64,000 nt of DNA, taken from assembly GCA_000310025.1 (NCBI GenBank), contig FN649741.1, positions 7,861,699 through 7,925,698 on the forward strand, in the 5' to 3' direction. The notes under the pieces were generated by a model. It was not told where the DNA came from and searched no databases. It worked only from the letters and a program-made list of their open reading frames with translations. The translations under genes were made by a program, and so were the position numbers. This document shows positions 23,228 to 35,876 of this stretch, piece by piece (within the stretch, counting starts at the first letter, position 1; every line of letters begins with the position of its first letter). Origin of the DNA: Ectocarpus siliculosus (taxonomy: Eukaryota; Sar; Phaeophyceae; Ectocarpales; Ectocarpaceae).

Positions 23228-26200
23228 ATGGCCAAATCAGACCTCCTGGAGACCTGGGTGTACGCTGTCGTTGCAAGGCAACGCGAGGACGTGATGGTGG
23301 TGGATGAGTCTGGCATCCTTGACAACGTCTCCTGCGAGGCTTCTACCAAGGGGAACGTCAAGTCGGGAATGGACTGCATCTGGGCCCCGATCCCGCACCT
23401 GTGCCTTTCTCAGAGCCAGCAGGTAGGTGCCGTGGTTGTTTGCTGCGTCCTGTTGTGTATGCATCCATGTTTGTGAAGCGGGCCAGCAGCCGAGAGTGGT
23501 AGAGGTGTACCAAGCCGCACGGAGGACGCCATGTACCTCGAACGGTTTTCAGTCAGTTCGGTTACCTCGGTAAATGGGGTTACGCCCTTGTTGCTCAAAT
23601 GTGCGGCTCTCATTGGCTCAAGGCTTGCACGAAACAAGACAACGGGGTTAGCCCCCTCAGCGATTTCGCCGTTCATGGGACCCCCCCCCCCCCTTCCTTG
23701 CAGTTCACAAACGAAGGGATGATGCAGAATGTCCTCGTCTTCTTCCTTTGGCAATTCGACTTCGTCTACGGTTTGCGAGCAAGATGCTTTTGGCAATGCG
23801 TGATCTACAGCAGTAGCGGCTTCCATTGCGATCAGAACCTGACCCCCAAGGGGTCACGATGATCTCGCCGCTGTCCCTCTGGTTTCCGGCCCTCAGCTAG
23901 TATGGAGGTAAGGACATTGTCAATACTGCCGGCGCGCTCTCTTCCGCCTCAGTTTCTCTCGCAAGTAAACCCTTCGCATGAAACGCTTGGCGACCTGTCC
24001 TTGCAGGAGTGGGAGATGTTCATGCGTACGAGAGGAGCCGCGGAGCTAGGCATTCGGTCGGCGACAAGTCTGACGTTCGACAGTGTGCAGAAGTCGATGC
24101 GTGATAACTCGGAAGACTGGCTGCGAGAATTGGGCCTGGACCTCTTCAGGGCTCGTCAGGCGCGTGAACTAGAAAAACAAAATCAAAATGTTGGAACGAT
24201 AATATTCGTGAATCGTGAGATTTTTTCCCATCTGTCAGTCTATGTTGGACAACGCATAGGCCACACACTTAGGAACTTGTCACGACAAAAAGTGGAAACG
24301 TATTTAGTCCTGAGTGGACCATCCATCCATCACACCCTAAGTTCGCCATCTCACCCTTTCAAGTTGGTTTTCGGGAAGTACCTAGGTCTTGGAAGGGTTG
24401 ACTTGGGCTGGTTCGTGTAGGGTGATGCAAATTCGTAACTTTTGTGGAGGGCTATGAATGATCGCACCGCCGTAAAGAGTTGGGTGCGTGTTTAAAATAA
24501 ATGTATGTAGTTTAGGCACCCGTCGGTTTGTTCCACGAATCGATCTCTCTTGTCAATCCGTCTTGATCTAACGCCACCCACCCGCCTTCCCTTTGTGCGT
24601 CCGTCTTCTTCTGCCTTGAAAAACACGAACACCTCCTCGGATCGCTGGCTGCAGTTCCTTTCGAATGGAGTTCTGTGGAACCACGTGCAGCCGTGGGTGA
24701 AGAAGGACATGAACAAGCTGCTAAACCCTACTCCAGATGAAATCAGGCGGGGTCCGTTTATTGCGCTACACGTGGCGGATGGGCAGGGCAATCGGACGAC
24801 AGCAAGCGGCACCCACGGGGGGGCAACGATGGGAACAACGCACGTCGTGGGGATAGAGGTGAAACGTTAACCGTTTTGCTTGTTTTTACGGTTGAACGGA
24901 GATCTGGTTACACGTATTCCTGTTGGAACTCAGAGTTGTCTACGCCTCTGTCGTGTGGACGGCCCTGCCAGTGGTGGGTGCCTATTATTGGCCTGTTCAT
25001 GATCTGTGACGCGGACAAGTAGCAGCGAGACGGCAGTTGGCATGCCCCCCAATGCAGTGTGCGTCTCCTAGACCGTGCACCATGATGAGGGGGAAGCAAA
25101 ACCTCTGAGGCTGCCGACGTACACCTTGCTCGACCATTATGCGTTGTTTTCGGGGTAGATGTCATGTTCTCTCGCGCATTCACGGCGCTCGTGTTTTTTT
25201 GGTTCTTTCCCCCCGACCTTGCGGCAGGAGTATCTTCACCGGGCACGACAATACCTGCAGCTCCAACAGCAAGTCGACGAGCTACTTGTTGGGGCCGCGC
25301 GGGAAGGCCAAGAACCGATAGCACCCGGGGACATTCGTGGCGTGTGGGTAGCGTCGGACGATCCGATCGTTCTCGAAGAAGTCAGGCGCCTAACCCCGCA
25401 CTACTTTCCCGGCGGCAGTGTCTACGGGTGGGCCCAGAAAAAGACCGAGGAAAGGAGAATTGGCGGGAGCCTTTCGGTGAGGCTTTGGTTAACATGCGTA
25501 TGAATACGTACCCAGTTTGGAAACTCTTGTTGCACCAGTGTTTGGGGTACCCGGCCGCGGGTATGATACACGAAGCCTCTGGGGGTGGTATGTGTTTGGT
25601 CTGATGGTCATGGAGGGACGGAGTCCCCTCCTTGCTTGGGCTTTCTTGCTCACCTCTGCATGTAGCCATACATACCAGCCCGCAGAGGCTCCGTGTATCG
25701 TATCCACCACCGGGCATCCCAAACAGGCCGCCTAGCGGGCACGGTACGATTCCGGAGACTCTTCAAAACTTGCCAGGGTTCAACGGCATCTCCAGCTCCA
25801 ACACATTTATCACAACTTGTGGTACTTGCAAGTTCCTTCCGATGATAACCCCATCATCCCAGGTAACATCATTGCGGCTGCTGCTGCTGCTGCTGCTGCT
25901 GCTGCGTTCTTCCTCCTCAAAATAGGGGAGCAGCTGCCAGAGAGCATTTGGAATATGACAGGAAACATATTGTAGGCTATCATCCAGACTTCCAAGTATT
26001 GGAGATCTCGTAAATCAAAGTGAGAGGTTTGGAACATGGCTGCCTTCCAGAGATTCGACCCCGGGGTAGTTGTTATGAAATTCTACCTCCTTGCTGTGAC
26101 GTCTGGGCACATCTGGTGAGCTACCACCCTCTTTATTAACTGATTATGATAGTACCCTACAAAGGTAGGGGTAGCAACGAACAAGGCATACTTTCGAACA

Positions 26201-26431
26201 GCCGTCTTGCTCCTCAACACGGCCTTCGTCCACCTCCCCTCGCCCCTCCCACCGCTCCCATTCCACCAGAGTTACCGCAGCTTCGTCTACGAGTTTGCAG
26301 ATCTCATCCACCTTATTCGAGCAGATGTTATGGTGGGGAGGGCGGGCGACAGTGGTGTTGGCGTGGTGGCCTTGCTGAGGACGGCAAATCGCAAGCCGAG
26401 GGATTCCAGCCTAAGCGTCGACGCGTACTAG
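23228..26431 (+). CDS. GT23 alpha-1,6-fucosyltransferase-like (FUT8-type), 3' exons
   Basis: Exons supported: about 23228-23422, 24007 to about 24163, 24655-24858, 25228-25476 and 26270-26431 (TAG stop). The last three join in phase 0. FUT8 adds alpha-1,6-fucose from GDP-fucose to N-glycan cores in the Golgi; the alignment by eye follows FUT8 in order: VMVVDESGI (strand near the N-terminal part of the catalytic domain), HVQPWVKKDM then GPFIALHV (before the nucleotide-binding loop), HVVGIEEYLHRARQYL across the 24858/25228 junction, IRGVWVASDDPIVLEEVRRL (the conserved A-x-D-D-P strand-helix), and FADLIHLIRADVMVG in the last exon (matching the D-x-HFLSxADFLVxT region). The loop that in FUT8 reads HVRRTDK is here HVADGQG, so the paired arginines that bind GDP-fucose are missing. 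At least one exon is still unplaced between 24163 and 24655 and further ones upstream. The enzyme may be diverged, inactive, or carry sequence errors. Confidence 0.62.
25876..25903. repeat. CTG trinucleotide run
   Basis: About nine GCTGCTG units in the intron between the last two exons of the GT23 gene. Confidence 0.85.
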
Positions 26432-27370
26432 AGTCAGGGCGGTCAATCGGCCCGAGTGTATAGATTCTGTGATGGAGCTCGGGTCGCCAGACTTGAGTTT
26501 TGTCGTGTGGACATACGATGTACTTGGCGTCTGTTTTTAAGTGTCTGTGTGTCATGTCGAGGTTGTCTCAGGCAAGTCGATCGTTACACAGCAGTGAAGT
26601 TTTTCTTGATCGCAAGGGTTAAGTTCCACTGTTTTGACTCGGCCACTGTTTCTAACGCTTGGAATGAAGGTCAAGTTTCAGATGGAAGGAGTAGGGTCGA
26701 ACGTGCGATTGATTCCGGAGACGCAAGACGCGCTTTCCATAACAAGTTCAGCTGCTGTACCCGGATGCTGAAAAATATGTCTCCTGCATCTATGGTTTTC
26801 GGAGCGTTTGGTTAAAATCATTTTCGTGTACGAGTATGGCCCCGTGAGGTGTGGAGTACGGCCCTAACAGCTCCCCAGGGTGTGTTGCCCCAGTACCTGC
26901 TCACGGATTGTAGGAGTTGGTCGGGGACTGCATGGATGGCAACAATCCAACAAGAGGCCAAGAAATGGGTGTTTCCGTGAACCCCCTATTGAGTGTTGAT
27001 GTTCGGCATGTTTTTCTGTTTATATTTTGTGCGGTTGCTGGCAAATTTGTCGTGTTGTTCCTACCATTTCTGTATTCTCTAGGTCTGGAGAGGGCTTACA
27101 GGTGTCAGTCACCCTACCATCCAGAACGGGAGGTAAAGAAGTGCATGTGATATACGTGGCATCCAACCGTACGCGCACAAATGGACTATACATGCCGTTA
27201 GGTGTATAGAATACTTGTCGGGCATGTCCGACGGTCTGTGTCCTGTCTTCGAACAAACGAAGAATTAAACATCATACCGTCCAAGCCGGGACTCCGGTTC
27301 TCAAGGAAGTCGGTTGTCCTGGCGCACAATGCCGGCCCACTCGTAGGGGTTCCCACATTATCGTGTAAAT
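26432..27370. other. Intergenic stretch, nothing recognised
   Basis: No open frame with family resemblance and no repeat structure is visible between the GT23 stop codon and the palindrome array. Confidence 0.55.
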
Positions 27371-27860
27371 GGATTCACTGTTATAAGAGTGAAATTCACT
27401 GTTATAACAGTGAATGTCACTCTTATAACAGTGAACTGTCACTCTTACAACGGTGAGGAGCACTTTTATAACAGCGACAATCACTTTCATAAGAGTGACG
27501 TCACTTGTATAAAAGTGATAGTCACTTTTACAAAAGTGATATTGACTGTTGTAAACGTCACTCCCTCCCACAATGAAAGTGAAAGCCACACTCACTTTCA
27601 CAGACACTCCTACAACAGTCAAATCACTATTACGAGAGTCATTTCATGGTATGAAAGTGAATGATACTTTTATGAAAGTGACTTGCACGTCACTTTTATA
27701 AAAGTGCAGAACTAGTCCACGATACTATCACGTGCGTGACTTTCGTCACTTTTACGAAAGTGAAGACAAGTGACGAAAAATTTCTTCACTTTCATTAAAG
27801 CGCATGATCACTGCACGGTACATATCATGTGCGTGACTTTCGCCACCTTTACGCAAGTGA
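27371..27860. repeat. Array of short palindromes, period about 21 bp
   Basis: More than 15 successive imperfect palindromes of the form CACTnTTATAAnAGTG, separated by 3 to 6 bases. Examples: CACTGTTATAACAGTG, CACTTTTATAAAAGTG, CACTTTTACAAAAGTG. The left half is most regular (27378-27545); to the right the spacing becomes irregular. Related arrays occur at 39585-39662 and 40620-41036. No coding function is apparent. Confidence 0.9.
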
Positions 27861-29015
27861 CGTCATATGAACATAGGGTTGACTGCGTGTCCTTTGATGA
27901 AAGTTCTGCTTGTGCGCTGGCGCTAGGGCTAATGCTTAGCGCGCTGCCGACAATCTCCGAAGGCGCCCCTTGAAGTTGTTTTTGCTCTTGTGTTATTTTG
28001 TTGTGGTCTCTGGGAGGGTGAAAGGGTCCCCGCAATACCAGATGGTCATACCACTACCCCAACTGCGTATCCCCAAAATCCATCCAGACCAGTATCTTCA
28101 CCCAAGTACCACAAACAGCCCCCTGCTTGGATAAAGGTACTGTCGTCCAAGCGAATTACATGCATGTGCCGTTCCAGGAACGGCAACTTAAAACATACAA
28201 AAATATACCATCAACGATATACCTCATACGCCAAGAGCCTACTTACCTTACACCCTTGAGAAAACTCAATCCGTCAAAAAACCAGAAATATTCTTGGAAA
28301 AATATCCAACAAGATCAGCATTATCTACATCAGCGTTGCGTCTTGCAGAACGATACTTGTATGCAGTACGCCAACACAAAATAAACCGCCCTTCCTTGTG
28401 AACATGATGATAAAACACAATCTGCGACAGCCAGTCAATGATCTCATGCACCTCCATTCTGAGCCTCACTGACTTTAACCGCAGATCGCATGACACACGG
28501 TGTTCTTTCAATGTCCCAAAATACAAGCAACACAAACCTCTAAATATAAGGGCACCAACCACGAGTACAGTCACTACGACACGTCGGATCCTTCCTCCAA
28601 ATATACTATCCGACATCCACTAAACGAAAGGGAGCGCACTCGCCTACACGACATCCGTGTTTCTACCGTTGGAGAAGTTTCTGCCGTTGGTGAAGAATCA
28701 AATAGAAAAAAAAAAATATGCAAACAGCCCGCCCCCCTGCTGTTGCACATAAAAGCAAGCTCGCAACGATTTGGGCACAATCGAAGATGTAGCACCTGTT
28801 CCCCACACACCCGCACAAGACATCAATACCAAAGCCCAACCACTGAGCCGTTAGATCTCCTAAGCCTCACGTGACATTCTCATTGCGAATGCGCATCACA
28901 CGCTGCTACCAAAAACCTCCAAGTCAACACGAATGTTGTTGTTGTTGTTGTTGTTGTTTTCTTCACATAAAAAAAAGCATTCCGGTCTCTCTATCCAGGA
29001 CCTCTTTATGTCTGA
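27861..29015. other. Gene-poor stretch up to the assembly gap
   Basis: AT-rich patches and short frames only. A run of GTT units (28933-28957, polyAsn on the minus strand) precedes the gap. It may contain 3' exons of the minus-strand coiled-coil gene, but none could be recognised. Confidence 0.5.
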
Positions 29016-29619
29016 NNNNNNNNNNNNNNNNNNNNNNNNNNNNNNNNNNNNNNNNNNNNNNNNNNNNNNNNNNNNNNNNNNNNNNNNNNNNNNNNNNNNN
29101 NNNNNNNNNNNNNNNNNNNNNNNNNNNNNNNNNNNNNNNNNNNNNNNNNNNNNNNNNNNNNNNNNNNNNNNNNNNNNNNNNNNNNNNNNNNNNNNNNNNN
29201 NNNNNNNNNNNNNNNNNNNNNNNNNNNNNNNNNNNNNNNNNNNNNNNNNNNNNNNNNNNNNNNNNNNNNNNNNNNNNNNNNNNNNNNNNNNNNNNNNNNN
29301 NNNNNNNNNNNNNNNNNNNNNNNNNNNNNNNNNNNNNNNNNNNNNNNNNNNNNNNNNNNNNNNNNNNNNNNNNNNNNNNNNNNNNNNNNNNNNNNNNNNN
29401 NNNNNNNNNNNNNNNNNNNNNNNNNNNNNNNNNNNNNNNNNNNNNNNNNNNNNNNNNNNNNNNNNNNNNNNNNNNNNNNNNNNNNNNNNNNNNNNNNNNN
29501 NNNNNNNNNNNNNNNNNNNNNNNNNNNNNNNNNNNNNNNNNNNNNNNNNNNNNNNNNNNNNNNNNNNNNNNNNNNNNNNNNNNNNNNNNNNNNNNNNNNN
29601 NNNNNNNNNNNNNNNNNNN
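29016..29619. other. Assembly gap of 604 N
   Basis: Undetermined bases. The 3' continuation of the minus-strand Lys/Ala-rich gene runs into this gap. Confidence 0.97.
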
Positions 29620-29693
29620 TAGCACTCCTTCCAGCACCGCATCCTGTCGATCGACACCTTGCCGTAGGTCATCCCAAACTTGCGCAGTGGGGG

Positions 29694-29727
<34 letters not shown>

Positions 29728-32274
29728 AGGCCCTCGCCGCGGCACTCCTCCCCCATATTGGCGTCTGCCCCTGCAAGTTGGAGAATCAATGCACGTTGGA
29801 GGACAATATAGAGTTAAGGATTGGCGCTTAAGTCTATTGTTATGAATATTAATACTATTATGAAGGTCTCAAAGCCGACAAGAAGGGCAATCGCAAGCAG
29901 TGGGAAATGTGGTATGGTCAAGTGATTTAAGGTGTCTAGTGTCATGACTATAGCTGTTCTTCTGACGCAAAGTCAACGCCTGACCGCACGAAAACATATA
30001 AAGGCAAAGGTTCGACACCTACCGGCCCTAACATTCCCATGCAACCAAACAAACGAAACCCATCAAAAGGGACGGCTGTTACAATCGGTGGACCAAACAT
30101 GGCGGGAGCACATGCAGGGCCGGGGCCCGCTCCGACGCCGGTGCCCAAAGCGAGGTTTCCCAATGACTAAGAAAACAAACAAACGCGGTGGATCTGGATA
30201 CTGCTCATATCACAAGGCGAACAAACGAACCACCATATAATGATTAGCGTAGCGCAGTGTTCTAGGGAACCGAGGAAGGCGGCCCATCTATTTGAAGACC
30301 TAGTCTCTCACCGCTTGCACCCTGGGCGTCTCCAGCCGACGGCTCCCCCGCGGAGGCGGCGTGGTCGTCATTGCCGTTGGCAGAGAGGCCATCAACACCG
30401 CCGGCCACTGCGCGCTCTAGTCGACTGATCTCGGCCGCGTGCTCGGCCGCCTTGAGTCGGGCCTGGAGCAAACGAATTTCCGCAAGCTGCGACAGAGCAG
30501 CGTCGCGCACAGCGTGCAAATATTTTTCAATCAAGGGAACCAGGGGGGTACGTCGGCCCGAACATACGCAATATGTATTTGCGAGGCCATGCTACTTTAC
30601 TCTTCGATACGCTTTCGCAGCAGCAATTTCTGTATTTTGAAAAGCTCAAGATCCTCTACACCCGTGCATGAAAATGGGACAAGCGCCGACGATAAAAGTG
30701 GGACATTTGTCGCGTACTGTAGGTTAGAATAATGCGTGCATGATGATGGTACACATGGAGTGTGGAAGTTTTGCGGAAGATGGTACATCTTTCGCGGAAG
30801 CGAGAATGGAGAATGACGTGTGGGGGCGTAGTTAGCATTTCCATCAATGCGCACACCCAAAGTAGACGCAGCTCCACAACGAGCACGAAGGAGAGCTGCA
30901 CAAAGATTGACCCTAGTGTCTGTCGACCAAAAAAAAACTAGGGAAAACACTGCGGGGAACCCACCTCGTGATTCGGCACGCCCCCGCTCCCTGACCCACT
31001 TGCCGTCGAAGCCCGAGCCGTGGCCTCAGCGCCGGTGCTTCCCGCTGCAACGTTCTTCCGTTCCGTCTTCTTCTCCTCTCGTGCCTCTTGGAATTCAGTC
31101 GCTTGCTGGAAGCGAACAACCAACGAAAAAAAATGATACGGAGTATTACATTACTACATGTTGGCGCCTGGAAGGACGAGCAAAAAGGAACCTTGCGAAA
31201 AATACTGGGAGAGGACAGAATGGTGGAAAGGACGAGTAGGTTTGACGCGGAACCACAACGTGCAACACGCAACCCATCCAAGCACGGCCAGACAAGAAAC
31301 ACACGGCTGCTACAAAAAAACATGTGAGTGACGCACCTGAATAGCAGCGGAGGCGGCAGAGTTGGCGGCGGGCTCCTTGATCGCTTTTCGCTCACTCCTA
31401 GCCTTCTGTTGCTTCTCGAGTGCCGCCATAGACGCCCTACACGCTGCCTTCGAGGCGTCCGACATCTGGCGTGCGGTGGCTGCTATCTCGGCTTTTTTCT
31501 TCTTGTCCTCCTTGATTCTCGCGGCTTTGACGGCGTGGTCTTGGTCTTTCTTGCTTTTCGGGGGCTTCTTCGCACGGCCCTCTCCCGCCGCCGCAGCCCC
31601 CCCCCCTCCCTCCGCCGTCGCCGGAGGCATGGCAGCCGCTGCTTTCCCAGCAGCAGCCGCGGCCACGGCGGCGGCTGCTTCTCCCCCGCCCGCCGCCATC
31701 ACCGCCATCACAGCGGCAGCGACAGCAACTCCAACTGCCGCAGAGGACGCCCCCGCCGTCACCTCCGATGTGTCTGCTGCTGTAGGCGGTGCCGTCTTCT
31801 CGCTCTTGTTGGCACCCGGCGCCGCACCCACCACGGCGGTGATGCCGCCGTCAACTTGCGTCAGGTCCACGTTGCCTGCTGTCGCTGTCGATGCCGCCGC
31901 GCCTTTTGTGACGCCGCGCTTCGGCCTCGTGGCCCCCGGCGCTGCCGCTCTCTTCTTGCCCATCTTGGTAGCACCCGGCGCGGTCGGCTTCGCGGCCCCC
32001 GGAAGCCCCGGTGTACCGCCGCGCTTCTCGGCAACTGCCGACCTCGTTGGCCTCTTAGGCGCCGGGGCCGTGGTTGAGGGGACCACTTCTTGTTCTTTTT
32101 CGTCGTCGCTGTCGTCGCTATAATCTCGAAGGATGGGTGCTTGGAAGAACCTATCGTCCACACCTCCATCTGGCTCGTTGGCCACGTCCAACACCGCCCA
32201 GTCTGGAAACGCAGCAGCAGTGGTTCCCGTCAAACTGGTGGTTTACCGGAGAGCCGACGTCGCTCTCCTCTTGC
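29620..32274 (-). CDS. Lys/Ala-rich coiled-coil protein, partial (cut by gap)
   Basis: Exons on the minus strand, 5' to 3': 32247-32274 (tentative), 31337-32234, 30965-31105, 30312-30486 and 29620-29770, the last running into N. All junctions tested keep frame (phases 2, 0, 0, 1). The large exon starts with TGTTAAAFPDWAVLDVANEP, then an acidic DYSDDSDDEKEQE and a long low-complexity part rich in Ala, Lys, Gly and Pro with basic clusters such as KKPPKSKKDQDH and KEDKKKKAE, which look like nuclear localisation signals. The next exons are predicted helical (QATEFQEAREEKKTERK; LAEIRLLQARLKAAEHAAEI), consistent with a coiled coil. The last visible exon has a nine-Asp run encoded by GAC repeats, followed by a conserved-looking segment RKFGMTYGKVSIDRMRCWKE. 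I do not recognise the family. The start codon and the 3' end are not seen. Confidence 0.55.
29697..29722 (-). repeat. GAC/GTC run encoding polyAsp
   Basis: Eight to nine GTC units on the plus strand, in frame as aspartate in the last visible exon of the coiled-coil gene on the minus strand. Confidence 0.85.
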
Positions 32275-35200
32275 CTGCAGCACGAACCACGTCGTCACGC
32301 TGCACAAGAGCAAATGGGCACAGGGGGGTGAGGGCGGGTGTAGCGCGCAGCGTTCTCTCCAGTTTAGGAATTCTGTCGTATGAATGTTGCACAGCAGTGG
32401 GTGATCGTATGGGTTACGCCGAAGGTCATAGTAAGCGCGACCACACCGAGAGGACCCGGAGAGGCGAGCCCTAACGCTCAAAGTCTAGCAAGCATTGGCC
32501 TTGAAATGCGACAAGAAGAGCACTCTGTCGACCTGCCCTACCGCCAACCCTGCCTAGTCGTACGAATGGCCTACAAACATGGGCACGTGGAGGTCACACC
32601 CCGGGACAGTTTTGGACGTGATGTCGCCTTTCCCTACTTCCCATACCAGTGGAATTAGCTTACCCCGTGAAGCCGAGAATCGGAACCCAAAATGCTCGAG
32701 AGGCGGGAAGGAGAGAGAGCTGCACGCGAACCACACCTTGTGGTGCGGCTGGAAACTGCCAGAGCTGGCAGGCACTTTGTCACATTCTCGAAGGAATCAC
32801 CGGTCAAATATGGTCTACACATGTACTCCGATTATCATGCTTCATGCTTTTCACTCACCAGCTGTGCTCCAGCGCCTTTGTCACGAATACTCTTTGCGAA
32901 GTCGGCCACCAATTTCTCGAGCTAGTCGCAGCCTGGAACGTACGAGCCATCCGGGATACGACCCGGGACGAACTCGAAACACTCCGGGTAGTTGCCCCTT
33001 TCCTCTTTGGGGGAGCAGATTCACGGCGAAAGGATGTTGTGCAAAGATGTGAACATCGAACACCACAAATAGCAAATAGGGTATGCTTGACGCGGCATTC
33101 CTCCTATCGGGGCTACCACCAGCGGACTAAACCACGTGACTGACACCAACCCCAGACACCATTCACCAACGTAAGACACCGGTCAGCAGGCGAGATGTTC
33201 ACCTTTCGTTAAGATGCCCTTCACGATGGCCATCCGAAAGATAGGGTATTCGCAGTCGCGCCTTTCGTAGCAAGGCGCAAGAACGAACGGGCGGAAATCG
33301 GCATGATATTTTCGGATGACTACAGTGTGAGCAGCGTCATTCCGTCATCTGCATAGCCCCCTGTTGTGTGTTCGGCAAGCCATGCGGGGAACTTGTAAAG
33401 GGAGGTGATGCGATAGCGTCGGGAGCATAGGTATCATATGTCTCCTATCCTTGAATCGTGCTTTGAGGCTGCCCTTCGAACGAACACATGTACGCCAAGC
33501 GGTAACCAGAATGTAGCCATGCGCCGCCCAAAATACAACAAATCAACGCAATGTCGGCCGATTCAAACGGGCGATTTGACCCTGCGCCAATTAAAGGCAT
33601 GCATTCGTGCCCACCGGCTACCTCATCACTCACATCTGCATTTTGTTGACACTGAAGGGCAAGAGGTTGGGATCGCGATCCTCCTCCGACCGCACTTCTG
33701 TCACGAACCCCCGTATCCAGGGTCTCATTCCAACCCTAAGCTGTGTTGCAACCCAACAAAATTCGACGGACGCGGGGACACGACGGGACGTGAGCAGTCC
33801 ATGTGCCGAAAATAATCGAGGAGTCGACGAGGAGCAGCAGGAATGGACGGACAAGACAGCAGCTAGCGGTTTTCACGTCCAGGTGCTGACACCTGTACGT
33901 CCGGTTTAGCGCAGGCAACCACAAGCGGGTGTACAAGTGCTGTCGAAGTGCTACGTGTTGTTGTAGCCGACCTCGAACTACATACATATAGAGGACGCGC
34001 CAATAACGCTGCATGGTGCCGCCATCCACGCCTTTTTGGAAGCGACGCAGAGAAGGGAAAATGAACCTTCCCAGCATATTTTAGAGGCCTAGAGCAACAA
34101 CATCCTATAGAAAGGTAGCACGATGTTCTGTGGTGCGCGGGCGCGGCGGAATGCGTCGAAACACACCAGACTGCGAGTGCCAACACCCGTCAGGTGTGCA
34201 TGACTCGCAAACGTACGGGCAGTCGAGGCATGCACCCACCACGTCCGGGTAGGTGATCAGCATCCCGGCAGTGAGCCGAATGCCCTTCTCGCGCCATTCC
34301 TCGTGCTTGGGAGGTATATACTTATCCCCGTGCTTTTTCTGAAGAGACCACAGACCAACGCAACAAGGTTGTAACCGGGCGGCGGGGTGTGGGGGTGGGG
34401 GGGGCGGCGGAGTGGTCAAACGAAGGCTGGCGACACCGGTTGGCTGCTCGTTCTTGTTTGAACCGACGGGGGCTTGGTTCACCTAAGCTTCAAACCGCAC
34501 CCCGTTGATCCGTGGCATCCTCTACGTACGGGCTGCAGCAGTGCGCTACAAAGCCCGTGATCCGTGGCATCCTCTACGTACTGGCCTGCAGCAGTGCGCT
34601 CAAAAGGGTGGTCATGATGTATGCGACGGCACACCACACGCATATCTTATCACGCCGCAGCATGCTGCTAACCTTCGGTTCGGCTCCGCTCATGATGCCA
34701 CGAAGGACTGGATGGGCCTCGAAGGTATGTGGGATCCTCCGCACGAGCTTGTGAGGAAGACACCGAGCATGCGATCTCCACGACGTCTTGCGCCAGGAGC
34801 CTCCGCACCCAGCACCACTTGCGCGAAAGTGAAGGGAGCACCGCGAAAGAAAAAGTAAGGGGGGAGGCGGTTTGCACGGGCGTGCACGAGGCCCCCAGTT
34901 GCACCGCATTGCACCGCAAAGGCAGCAGACAGCAGACAGGCCCCGCGCTGCGCGGGAGGAAGCTCCCGCGGGTTATACGTTCTTCTGACTGTTGGAGAGG
35001 GACGCACTTCCCCGGGCTCATCTTGGGTGCCTGTTACTGGACTGCCATTGTCGGGTGAGGCGTGTTCGCTGCACTTTGGTAAGCAGCACTCCACGACTAC
35101 GTTGTACCGGTACAATAGAGAGATGGACATGCTGTAGCGGCCAGTAGCGGCAATACAGGGTTAGGAGTATCGCAAGCTGAACGTCGAACGCGACGTGAAA

Positions 35201-35353
35201 CTTGATCTGTTTGAAACGTGCCTCGCGTGTTGCACGTTGGCCGGTCTCGTCCCGAGGGAGTGCACCCCAACCAGCCGCACCGTCGCAGCTTTTGCGCTCG
35301 AGTTTCGTACACACCAGCCTGCACACCAGCCTGTAGATCTGTAGATGCTTCTT
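32275..35353. other. Stretch with scattered coding-like fragments, no gene resolved
   Basis: Several frames look partly protein-like but belong to no family I can name: on the plus strand around 32780-33080 (VRAIRDTTRDELETLRVVAP), on the minus strand 34129-34360 (a Cys-rich segment with the core YPDVVGACLDCPYVCESC). A tandem pair of about 53 bp lies at 34506-34611 (shared core TGATCCGTGGCATCCTCTAC). The pattern is that of old transposon debris. Confidence 0.45.
34506..34611. repeat. Tandem pair of about 53 bp
   Basis: Two copies beginning TGATCCGTGGCATCCTCTAC and sharing CTGCAGCAGTGCGCT, with a few differences at their right ends. Confidence 0.85.
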
Positions 35354-35734
35354 CTAATAACTAAAAAAGAAACTGGCGACGGTGCCGCAGGCGCCCAGCG
35401 TCAGTGCCTCCTCGCCGTACCTCGTAGTCCACAAATTGACTGACGCACACGCCCTCCACGTGCACGCTACCAACAGGTTGCCGTCGTCGACATGCACAAC
35501 CGGAGGGTGTCTGATCAGCTTAACCCTGTCTAGCTCAACATTCGACACGCACGCCACGCACGTTTTGTTGACCCAAACCTCGCCAAACAATCCAACATTC
35601 GCTTCGCACATGCCCGTCGTCAACTTCGCCTCTGTTGGCACGCCGCAGACGGTGTTGTGCCCCCCGGACTTCATCCAGACATGAGTTTTTTCAACCTGGC
35701 GGATATCCTTCTTCAGGAGGGTGGTTTGTTTCAT
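35354..35734 (-). CDS. Unassigned coding-like frame, about 120 aa
   Basis: A minus-strand open frame with a protein-like composition, containing VEKTHVWMKSGGHNTVCGVP, VGLFGEVWVNKTCVACVSN and HPPVVHVDDGNLLVACTWRA. It has no recognised domain and no convincing start; the stop is at 35354. It lies in transposon debris and may be an exon or a fragment of a mobile element. Confidence 0.25.
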   Translation of the reverse strand: MKQTTLLKKDIRQVEKTHVWMKSGGHNTVCGVPTEAKLTTGMCEANVGLFGEVWVNKTCVACVSNVELDRVKLIRHPPVVHVDDGNLLVACTWRACASVNLWTTRYGEEALTLGACGTVASFFFSY

Positions 35735-35876
35735 GGCACGCCCACTCTAGACATAGACTAATGGTTCTGGTCGTTGCGTGTCTGCAGCAATCCAATCTAC
35801 GTCGAGACGTCAATAACAACCCGACAAGCCTGACCATGAGTAGGGCAGCAGCAGCATCTTTCCGGGCAATGACTTG

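Noticed and set aside
27371-27860. CRISPR-like array
   Set aside because: The repeat units vary, the intervals are only 3 to 6 bases, and the context is eukaryotic; there are no spacers.
31328-32123. Plus-strand frames of about 250 codons
   Set aside because: Shadows of the Ala/Lys-rich minus-strand exon, whose junctions are in phase with neighbouring helical exons.
35354-35734. AMP-binding or acyl-activating enzyme fragment
   Set aside because: Only a short GEVWV-like string is suggestive; the remaining motifs of that family are absent.
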